A stretch of 14,262 nt of DNA from an uncultured Bacteroidales bacterium (lineage in GTDB: Bacteria > Bacteroidota > Bacteroidia > Bacteroidales > F082), in NCBI GenBank assembly GCA_937926515.1, contig CALAZZ010000304.1, positions 1 to 14,262 on the forward strand. Direction: 5' to 3'. The notes beneath the pieces are model-generated. The model saw only the letters and a program-made list of their open reading frames with translations. It made no database searches and was not told the origin of the DNA. The position numbers and the translations under genes were made by a program. This document shows positions 8,265 to 14,262 of this stretch, in pieces. Numbering within the stretch: position 1 is the first letter of the stretch; every line of letters begins with the position of its first letter.

Positions 8265-8993
8265 TTAATCAATGGCATGGACGGCGTCGCTTATTTCATT
8301 CAATAGCCCGGGGTTGTTTTCCAACACATTTCCTACAACAATCACATCAGCTCCGGCACTGGCAATGGATTTGGCGACCTCCGCAGAACGGATTCCACCA
8401 CCAACAATGAGAGGCACTTCGATGCTGCCACTCACTGACCGGATCATCGAAAGCGGCACGGGATTTTGTGCCCCTGATCCGGCATCCATAAATATTATTT
8501 TAAGCCCAAGCATTTCACCTGCCATTGCTGTACAAACAGCAATATCATTTTTATCGGATGGTATCGGAACGCTGTTACTCATATATGAAACGGTGGTAGG
8601 CCTGCCGCTTTCAATTAGCATATATCCGGTCGAAATTACTTCGAGCCCGCTTAATTTGAGGTATGGGGCAGCAATGACATGCCGTCCTATCAACATCTCG
8701 GCGTTACGGCCTGAAATCAGAGAGAGGAACAGAAATCCATCTGCTTTGTGGCTTAGCTGGTTGGTATTGCCCGGAAACAGCACCACGGGAATCTGTGTAT
8801 TTGATTTCAGGATTTTGATGCAGCTATCCAGGTTATTATTGGTGAGCAAACTGCCCCCGACAAAAAAGAAGTCAACATTTGATTGAGCAGCCATTGTTGC
8901 AAGGCTGTATATCTCCTCATCGCTTGGTTTATCCGGATCAACAAGTACGGCCAGTTTTTTACGTGGCTTCAGGAATTCATTATAAACTGTCAT
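8265..8993 (-). CDS. Geranylgeranylglyceryl / heptaprenylglyceryl phosphate synthase family protein
   Basis: TIM-barrel prenyltransferase that joins sn-glycerol-1-phosphate to a long prenyl diphosphate (geranylgeranyl in archaea and reported bacterial group II members, heptaprenyl in Bacillus PcrB). Visible motifs, numbered from ATG 8993 (242 residues): VLVDPDKP (16-23, metal-binding region), FFFVGGSLLT (42-51), VVLFPGNTNQL (70-80), YMLIESGRPTTVSYMS (124-139), and the phosphate-binding loops MDAGSGAQNPVP (169-180), VGGGIRS (197-203) and VVGNVLE (219-225). It is soluble with no signal peptide. I preferred ATG 8993 over an in-frame TTG at 9005; the TTG adds only MLCD. It lies between metF (51 bases upstream) and mutS2 (about 69 bases downstream). 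Prenyl chain length cannot be told from sequence. The enzyme implies a glycerol-1-phosphate source, but no G1P dehydrogenase is in this window. Confidence 0.9.
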   Translation of the reverse strand: MTVYNEFLKPRKKLAVLVDPDKPSDEEIYSLATMAAQSNVDFFFVGGSLLTNNNLDSCIKILKSNTQIPVVLFPGNTNQLSHKADGFLFLSLISGRNAEMLIGRHVIAAPYLKLSGLEVISTGYMLIESGRPTTVSYMSNSVPIPSDKNDIAVCTAMAGEMLGLKIIFMDAGSGAQNPVPLSMIRSVSGSIEVPLIVGGGIRSAEVAKSIASAGADVIVVGNVLENNPGLLNEISDAVHAID

Positions 8994-9022
8994 ATCACAG
9001 AGCAATTGAATAAGATGAAGAT

Positions 9023-9030
9023 CAAATTTA
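9023..9030 (-). promoter_or_regulatory. Candidate -7 box for the GGGP synthase gene
   Basis: TAAATTTG on the minus strand fully matches TAnnTTTG at its fixed positions. It lies 29 bases before the preferred ATG, in the AT-rich gap after metF. The upstream -33 element is poor (TTTT about 16 bases away). If real, the lipid gene and mutS2 could be transcribed without the upstream riboswitch. Confidence 0.3.
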
Positions 9031-9044
9031 AAATAAAATATTGC

Positions 9045-10010
9045 TTAAAATATGGCAGCGGCAATTTTCTGTATATTATCAGACCTCCCCATAGTGTAGA
9101 AGTGTATCACCGGCACCCCGGCTTTCATGAGTTCCCTCGACTGTGTAATGGCCCATTCGACGCCCACCTGACGAACCTGCTCATTGTTTTTACAGCCCTG
9201 AACTGCTTTCACAAGCACGTCCGGCAAATCAATATTGAATGTTTGTGGTAAACTGGTGAGGTGGTTAAGCGTTGATATAGGTTTCAGGCCTGGTAGAATA
9301 GGCACATTGATATTTTCTGCCCTGCATTTCTGCACAAAATCAAAGTATTTTCTGTTGTCAAAAAACAGCTGTGTGACAACATATTCAGCACCTGCTTCAA
9401 CCTTATGCTTTAGGAATTTAAGATCAGTTTCAAGATTGGGTGCTTCGATGTGTTTTTCGGGATAGGCAGCAACACCTATTGTGAAGTCTGTTGCGGTGGC
9501 ATTGAGCAGGTCTTCATCCAGGTAGATGCCTTTGTTCAGGTTCTGAACCTGTTTTACTAATTGCACAGCATGACTGTGGCCGCCAGGCTCAGGCTGAAAA
9601 TATTTCATAGAGACCTGTGGATCACCACGCACGACCAACAGGTTTTTTACACCAAGAAAGTGCAGGTCGATCAATGCATTTTCAGTCTCTTCGCGTGTAA
9701 ATCCGCCGCATATAATATGTGGTACAACATTCACGCGGTAACGGTACATGATGGCAGCCGTAATGCCAACGGTTCCGGGCCTTTTTCTTATGGTTTTCTT
9801 TTCGAGCAGCCCGTTGGGAAGAGGCTTGTAAACAAATTCCTCCTGGTGGTAGGTGATATTCACAAAAGCGGGATCAAATTCCATCAAGGGTTCCACTGTC
9901 TTGTGGATATGCTCGATGTTCTGCCCTTTCAACGGTGGTAATAACTCAAAGGAAAACAAGGTTTTATCTGATTGCCTGATTCGCTCGGGTATTTTTAGTA
10001 AATTGTTCAT
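9045..10010 (-). CDS. metF: 5,10-methylenetetrahydrofolate reductase
   Basis: FAD-dependent TIM-barrel enzyme that reduces 5,10-methylene-THF to 5-methyl-THF, the methyl donor for MetH. It has 321 residues, slightly longer than E. coli MetF (296). The catalytic glutamate lies in FSFELLPP (E22). Flavin and folate motifs include VNITYH (50-55), PHIICGGFTREE (97-108), LLVVRGDP (124-131) with D130, IGVAAYPEKHIEA (178-190), KVEAGAEYVVTQLFFD (203-218), PILPGLKPI (237-245) and a terminal IHFYTMGR (302-309). The ATG start gives a normal N-terminus, and no Shine-Dalgarno is seen. It follows metH by 48 bases on the same strand, a direct functional pairing, and likely shares the SAM riboswitch. Confidence 0.96.
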   Translation of the reverse strand: MNNLLKIPERIRQSDKTLFSFELLPPLKGQNIEHIHKTVEPLMEFDPAFVNITYHQEEFVYKPLPNGLLEKKTIRKRPGTVGITAAIMYRYRVNVVPHIICGGFTREETENALIDLHFLGVKNLLVVRGDPQVSMKYFQPEPGGHSHAVQLVKQVQNLNKGIYLDEDLLNATATDFTIGVAAYPEKHIEAPNLETDLKFLKHKVEAGAEYVVTQLFFDNRKYFDFVQKCRAENINVPILPGLKPISTLNHLTSLPQTFNIDLPDVLVKAVQGCKNNEQVRQVGVEWAITQSRELMKAGVPVIHFYTMGRSDNIQKIAAAIF

Positions 10011-10058
10011 TATATAGATGATATGAGATGTAAAGCTATCTGTTTACACACAGCCTTA

Positions 10059-13000
10059 TTAGCGATAGTTAAGATTGATATTCAACATTTTTTCTGCCGC
10101 TGCCATGCTAATACCTTTTCTTTTGGCATAATCCTCCAGCTGGTCTTTCCCGATCTTGCCGACATTGAAATATTGAGCATCAGGATGTGCAAAATAGTAT
10201 CCTGAAACAGATGCAGGTGGAGTCATGGCATAATTTTCGGTCAATTGCACACCGGTATGTTTTTCGGCATGCAACAGGTCGAATAACTTTCTTTTTTCTG
10301 AATGCTCAGGGCATGCCGGATAACCCGGTGCCGGCCTGATCCCCTGATATTCCTCTGCCAATAATTGGTTGATGTCAAGCTTCTCCAGCGGGCCATAACC
10401 CCATATATGCTGACGCACCTTTTCATGCAGATACTCGGCAAAAGCCTCAGCCAGCCTGTCGGCCAATACCTTAACCATGATGGAATTGTAATCATCATTC
10501 TGCTTTTCAAACCTGGCTGCCAATTCAGAGGTACCATGACCTGCAGTGACTACAAAAGCACCCATATAGTCCTGTAGAGGGACATTTTCAGAAGCAATAA
10601 AATCAGCCAGGCAGAGGTTGGGGATACCTGCATTTTTCTTCTGCTGGTTACGTAGAAAAGAAAAAGTTGTAAGCTCCTTATCGGTATTCTTTGGATCAGA
10701 TATCAGAATATCATCCTGAACAGAAGTGGCCGGGAAAATACCAACCACTCCTTTGGCCTGCAACCAATTGTTAGCAATAATCTCCTGAAGCAATTGATAT
10801 GCATCATTAAATAGTTTACGTGCTTCGGTTCCTTTTACCGGATCTTCAAAAATCCCAGGGTATTTTCCGTTCAACCGCCAGGAGTGAAAGAAAAAAGTCC
10901 AATCGATGTACGGAATGAGGCTTTCGAGTTTCAGATTATCAAAAACAGTGAGACCCAATTGAGCTGGCCTACAGATTGTATGCTCATCGAAAACAGGTTT
11001 ATATCGGTTGTTGCGTGCGAACTCGAGGCTTATGTATTCATTATCTTGCTGCAGTGCTTTATACTTTTGCCTGAGTTCTTCATAACGCAATTCTGTCCTG
11101 TGTATGAATGCGCTTGATTTTTGTTCCTCAGCCAAAAGATTAGATATTACGTCCGTAACTTTTGATGCATCGCGAACATGCACCACTGCATGATTATATT
11201 TGGGGGCAATTTTCAATGCTGTATGTGCTTCAGAGGTGGTGGCACCACCTATCAACAGTGGCAAATCCAAATGAAGCCTCTCCATCTCTGATGCAACATG
11301 AGCCATTTCTTCCAATGATGGTGTGATCAATCCGCTCAAGCCAATGATATCAACTTTTTCATCAAGAGCGGTTTGAATTATTTTATCTGCCGGAACCATC
11401 ACACCCAGGTCGATCACTTCATAATTATTGCATCCCAGCACCACACCCACGATGTTTTTTCCAATATCATGCACATCTCCTTTTACCGTGGCCATCAGTA
11501 TTTTACCGGCAGCTTTGGAAGCTGAGGTTTTTTCAGCCTCGATGTATGGAAGTAGTGCAGCCACTGCTTTTTTCATTACCCTCGCACTTTTTACTACCTG
11601 TGGCAAAAACATCTTGCCTGAACCAAACAGTTCGCCAACCACATTCATTCCGTCCATCAAGGGGCCTTCAATCACGTCCAAAGCACGTGGGTATCCGGGC
11701 CGGGCTTCAAGCACATCGGACTCAATATGGTCTGTTATCCCTTTAATGAGTGCATGTTTAATCCGTTCTTCAGCCACCTCCTGTCGCCAGGCATCAGGTA
11801 TATGTGCTTTTTCATTGTCCTGTTTTAAATGTTCAGCAAACAACAGGAGCCGTTCGGTGGCATCTTTCCTCCGGTTCAGGACCAGGTCTTCAGTCAGCTG
11901 CAATAGATCCGGTTCAATCTCATCATAGATCTGCAACATGCCCGGATTTACGATACCCATGTCCATACCTGCTTTTATGGCATGGTACAAAAAAACGGAG
12001 TGAATGGCTTCGCGAACTTTATGATTTCCCCTAAAGGAGAATGAAAGATTACTTATCCCACCGCTTACCCTGGCGTAGGGGAGGTTTTGTTTGATCCAAC
12101 GGGTAGCCCGGATAAATTCAACTGCATAATTATTGTGTTCGTCAATACCGGTTCCAATGGCCAAGATGTTGGGATCAAATATGATATCCTGAGCCGGGAA
12201 ACCAACTTCTTCAGTTAGTATGCGATAAGCTCTTTCACAAATTTCTGCTTTACGATCGAAGGTATCCGCCTGGCCTTGCTCATCAAAAGCCATCACCACA
12301 ACTGCAGCACCATAATGATGAATAGTCCTGGCCTGTTGCCTGAAAACTTCTTCACCTTCTTTCAAGCTTATGGAATTGACAATCGATTTACCTTGCAGGC
12401 ACTTTAAACCTGCCTCCAGCACCTCCCACTTTGAGGAGTCTATCATCACCGGAAGCCTTGCTATTTCAGGTTCACTCATTAAGAAATGCAGAAAGGTGGT
12501 CATTTCCTTTTTGGCATCCAGCATCCCGTCATCCATATTCACGTCAAGTATCTGAGCCCCCCCTTCAACCTGGTCGCGGGCAATACTTAGGGCTTCTTCG
12601 TATTTTTTTTCGCGTATCAGACGTGCAAAACGGATGGACCCACTCACATTGGTTCTTTCGCCGATGTTGATAAAATTGCTTTCGCGGCTTATTTTAAGTG
12701 GTTCAAGCCCACTGACAATAGTTAATGGCTCATGCTTTGCGGGCACTTCCCTCGGTTTTGTCTTTCTGGCCAGATCTGCAAACTTTCTGATATGATCAGG
12801 TGTAGTGCCACAACAGCCTCCAACAATATTTACAAACCCATGGCTTGTAAAGTCATGAATGTGTCTTCCCATAACCTCAGGGGTCTCCTCATATTCTCCA
12901 AACTGATTAGGTAACCCTGCATTAGGATATGCACTGACTGCAAATGGGGCATACACCGACAGCTCTTCGATGTATGGCCTCATTTGTTCTGCTCCCAAAG

Positions 13001-13742
13001 CACAATTCAGTCCGACACTCAATAAATCAATATGCGATACGGAATTCAGAAAAGCCTGTACGGTTTGCCCTGAAAGGGTGCGCCCGCTGCTATCCGTGAT
13101 GGTACCTGAAACCATGACCGGAATTTTTGATTTCAGCTTTTCCTGCAAGCTGCATATGGCAAATAGCGCTGCTTTTGCATTCAAGGTATCAAAAACCGTT
13201 TCTACAAGCAAAAGGTCAGCTCCTCCGGCTAGCAGGGCCTCTGCCTGCTCCAGATAATCTGACACCAGCTGGTCAAAGGTAACAGCCCTGTAGCCCGGAT
13301 CATTCACATCAGGCGACATGGAAGCTGTTTTATTGGTGGGACCCATAGCACCTGCCACATATCGGGGCTTATCAGGAGTGTTGAGGGTATATTTATCAGC
13401 AGCTTTTTTTGCAATTCTGGCAGCTTCGTAATTGATACGCTTCACTAGTTTTTCGGTACCATAGTCTGATTGTGAAATACGCGTACCATTGAAAGTGTTG
13501 GTCTCAATGATGTCAGCACCGGCATTAAGGTATTCACAATGTATAGAATAAATTAGATCGGGTTGGGTAAGACAAAGCAAATCATTGTTGCCTTTGAGAT
13601 CCAAGGGGTGGTTTAGAAATTCTTCAGCACGATAATCTCCTTCCTGAAGCTGATGGTGTTGTATCATGGTTCCCATAGCACCATCAAGCACAAGCACACG
13701 TTCTTTTAATAATTCTCTGATTGCAGGTTTTGATATTGACAT
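10059..13742 (-). CDS. metH: Cobalamin-dependent methionine synthase, full length
   Basis: Transfers a methyl group from 5-methyl-THF to homocysteine through protein-bound cobalamin. All four modules are present in 1227 residues, matching E. coli MetH. The homocysteine-binding barrel (about 10-325) has zinc ligands C247, C310 and C311 (GLNCALG, GGCCGTTPDH). The folate-binding barrel (about 355-620) begins FINIGERTNVSGS (357-369). The cap (about 650-740) precedes the cobalamin-binding Rossmann domain (745-880), with DVHDIG (756-761, H758 as lower cobalt ligand), GLSGLITPS and GGATTSEAHT. The SAM-dependent reactivation domain (900-1227) has WTFFFHSW and RPAPGYPACPEH (1136-1147). The organism therefore makes or imports B12. 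The gene is led by a SAM-I riboswitch about 120 bases upstream. ATG 13742 is preferred; no Shine-Dalgarno is present, and an out-of-frame ATG lies 8 bases upstream. Confidence 0.97.
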   Translation of the reverse strand: MSISKPAIRELLKERVLVLDGAMGTMIQHHQLQEGDYRAEEFLNHPLDLKGNNDLLCLTQPDLIYSIHCEYLNAGADIIETNTFNGTRISQSDYGTEKLVKRINYEAARIAKKAADKYTLNTPDKPRYVAGAMGPTNKTASMSPDVNDPGYRAVTFDQLVSDYLEQAEALLAGGADLLLVETVFDTLNAKAALFAICSLQEKLKSKIPVMVSGTITDSSGRTLSGQTVQAFLNSVSHIDLLSVGLNCALGAEQMRPYIEELSVYAPFAVSAYPNAGLPNQFGEYEETPEVMGRHIHDFTSHGFVNIVGGCCGTTPDHIRKFADLARKTKPREVPAKHEPLTIVSGLEPLKISRESNFINIGERTNVSGSIRFARLIREKKYEEALSIARDQVEGGAQILDVNMDDGMLDAKKEMTTFLHFLMSEPEIARLPVMIDSSKWEVLEAGLKCLQGKSIVNSISLKEGEEVFRQQARTIHHYGAAVVVMAFDEQGQADTFDRKAEICERAYRILTEEVGFPAQDIIFDPNILAIGTGIDEHNNYAVEFIRATRWIKQNLPYARVSGGISNLSFSFRGNHKVREAIHSVFLYHAIKAGMDMGIVNPGMLQIYDEIEPDLLQLTEDLVLNRRKDATERLLLFAEHLKQDNEKAHIPDAWRQEVAEERIKHALIKGITDHIESDVLEARPGYPRALDVIEGPLMDGMNVVGELFGSGKMFLPQVVKSARVMKKAVAALLPYIEAEKTSASKAAGKILMATVKGDVHDIGKNIVGVVLGCNNYEVIDLGVMVPADKIIQTALDEKVDIIGLSGLITPSLEEMAHVASEMERLHLDLPLLIGGATTSEAHTALKIAPKYNHAVVHVRDASKVTDVISNLLAEEQKSSAFIHRTELRYEELRQKYKALQQDNEYISLEFARNNRYKPVFDEHTICRPAQLGLTVFDNLKLESLIPYIDWTFFFHSWRLNGKYPGIFEDPVKGTEARKLFNDAYQLLQEIIANNWLQAKGVVGIFPATSVQDDILISDPKNTDKELTTFSFLRNQQKKNAGIPNLCLADFIASENVPLQDYMGAFVVTAGHGTSELAARFEKQNDDYNSIMVKVLADRLAEAFAEYLHEKVRQHIWGYGPLEKLDINQLLAEEYQGIRPAPGYPACPEHSEKRKLFDLLHAEKHTGVQLTENYAMTPPASVSGYYFAHPDAQYFNVGKIGKDQLEDYAKRKGISMAAAEKMLNINLNYR

Positions 13743-13862
13743 GCCGACATTATTTTATGGCATTAACAAACAAGTTTATATGCTGAACCTAAAGATACTA
13801 CAAACAAGTGTAATATCAATAAGCAAAGTGCATATACATTTCTAAGTTCATTGATGCTTAAG
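13743..13862 (-). promoter_or_regulatory. metH 5' leader downstream of the aptamer (possible expression platform)
   Basis: These 120 bases lie between the SAM aptamer and the metH ATG. Read on the minus strand they contain no run of four or more Ts and no GC-rich hairpin, so no intrinsic terminator is visible. A weak stem of ATCAAT (near 13855) with ATTGAT (near 13820) is the only pairing I noticed. Control may be translational or use another mechanism. Two short out-of-frame ATGs occur in the last 30 bases before metH. Confidence 0.4.
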
Positions 13863-13984
13863 TTTTAATTTATAATTTCCCGTTGCAACTGCACGCGGGT
13901 TAGGTATTAGCACCACTCCATCATAAGGAAGGTTGCTAGGGTTTCATCGAGCCTAATCTCTCCACCCTTCTGTATAAATCAAAA
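13863..13984 (-). promoter_or_regulatory. SAM-I (S-box) riboswitch aptamer upstream of metH
   Basis: Read on the minus strand, P1 is 12 base pairs: TTTTGATTTATA (13984-13973) with TATAAATTAAAA (13874-13863), one G-U wobble. P2 follows, with GAAGG/CCTTC at its base, the GGAGAG turn region, a TAGG/CCTA upper stem and the conserved GATGAAACCC and AGCAACC segments. P3 contains GGTGCTAATACC, the S-box GGTGCTAAnnCC signature. P4 is CCCG/CGGG. Order and signatures fit the class that binds S-adenosylmethionine and lowers expression of methionine genes when SAM is plentiful. Its place about 120 bases before metH-metF supports this fully. Confidence 0.92.
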
Positions 13985-14004
13985 GCCTTTTTAAGGAAGG
14001 ACAA

Positions 14005-14034
14005 TTGAAATAATTTGCTGCAAAGAAAAAACAA
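14005..14034 (-). promoter_or_regulatory. Weak candidate promoter upstream of the SAM riboswitch
   Basis: On the minus strand TTG (14034-14032), 19 bases and TATTTCAA (14012-14005) have Bacteroidota -33/-7 geometry, but the -7 box matches TAnnTTTG only partly. A start near 14000 would put the whole aptamer in the transcript. Placement is the main support. Confidence 0.25.
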
Positions 14035-14213
14035 TTGATCCAAAACTGCAAGCTTTATTGATTGAAGAAATAAATTTTCAGGCAATAGGAGCTTTCATTC
14101 AATGATGATCCTACCATTTTCACCTGTTTTCCGGATAAAAATGACAATAAAGTTGCACAGTACTTGCCTGCTGATACCTAATCAAACCTGTCACTACTGT
14201 TTGGGTGTCCCAG

Positions 14214-14262
14214 GCAGATCCTATTGTCCTTTTGTTTTGGCAAAAGGACCAAAACCATCTGC
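14214..14262. repeat. Nested palindromic element at the window edge
   Basis: GTCCTTTTG (14226-14234) is a perfect inverted match to CAAAAGGAC (14241-14249) around a 6-base loop. It is framed by a second inverted pair, GCAGAT (14214-14219) and ATCTGC (14257-14262), centred within half a base of the same point. The right arm is cut by the window end. An alternative stem, GTTTTGG (14234-14240) with CCAAAAC (14249-14255), excludes the inner one. It resembles dispersed palindromic intergenic repeats common in Bacteroidota genomes, but only one copy is visible here. It could also serve as a terminator for a gene beyond the edge. Confidence 0.55.

Noticed and set aside
13706..13750. A 14-codon upstream frame starting at an ATG 8 bases before metH and overlapping its start out of frame
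   Set aside because: No ribosome binding site and no conserved leader-peptide features; such frames are expected by chance, and the SAM riboswitch already explains regulation.
13996..14103. A 35-codon plus-strand open stretch ending in TGA, with protein-like text (TIDPKLQALLIEEINFQAIG)
   Set aside because: It has no start codon, is bounded by a TAA upstream and is very short. It could be a gene remnant, but nothing supports this.
14041..14205. Intergenic stretch checked for RNA genes or attachment sites
   Set aside because: AT-rich sequence without cloverleaf, long repeat or coding signal; nothing I can support.

Overview
The window looks like a chromosomal segment from a member of the Bacteroidota, probably Bacteroidales-like or a related free-living lineage. 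Four things point there: a type IX secretion (T9SS) C-terminal sorting domain on the secreted amylase, promoter candidates of the TAnnTTTG type, almost no Shine-Dalgarno sequences, and a bacterial group II geranylgeranylglyceryl phosphate synthase-like gene. The gene content is mostly metabolic and housekeeping. I see no transposase, phage gene, CRISPR array, tRNA or rRNA.

Left half, plus strand (1-5742): a large secreted multidomain GH13 alpha-amylase-family enzyme with a T9SS tail, then an iron-sulfur L-serine dehydratase (sdaA), then an M20 family cytosolic dipeptidase (pepD). Together they suggest a life on polysaccharide and peptide: glucan is cut outside or on the cell surface, dipeptides are hydrolysed in the cytosol, and serine is deaminated to pyruvate. 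A 12-base sequence (TTTTGACATACA) occurs upstream of both sdaA and pepD.

Centre (about 5729-5776): pepD and mutS2 converge. The 32-base gap holds a stem-loop with T-runs on both sides, a good candidate bidirectional terminator.

Right half, minus strand (13984 down to 5775): an S-box (SAM-I) riboswitch aptamer leads a co-directional run of metH (full-length cobalamin-dependent methionine synthase), metF (methylenetetrahydrofolate reductase), a GGGP synthase-like gene and mutS2. Gaps are about 50-70 bases. metF makes the 5-methyl-THF that metH consumes to methylate homocysteine, and the riboswitch senses S-adenosylmethionine, the product made from methionine, so the first two genes form a feedback-controlled module. 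Whether the lipid gene and mutS2 share that transcript is uncertain, because each has a TAnnTTTG box just upstream.

Right end (13743-14262): 520 bases with no gene. It holds the metH leader, the riboswitch, a weak promoter candidate, and at the very edge a nested palindromic element cut by the window boundary.

I found no convincing undescribed system. The points most worth following up are the riboswitch-led run with no visible intrinsic terminator, the glycerol-1-phosphate lipid gene inside it, the edge palindrome, and the repeated 12-mer.
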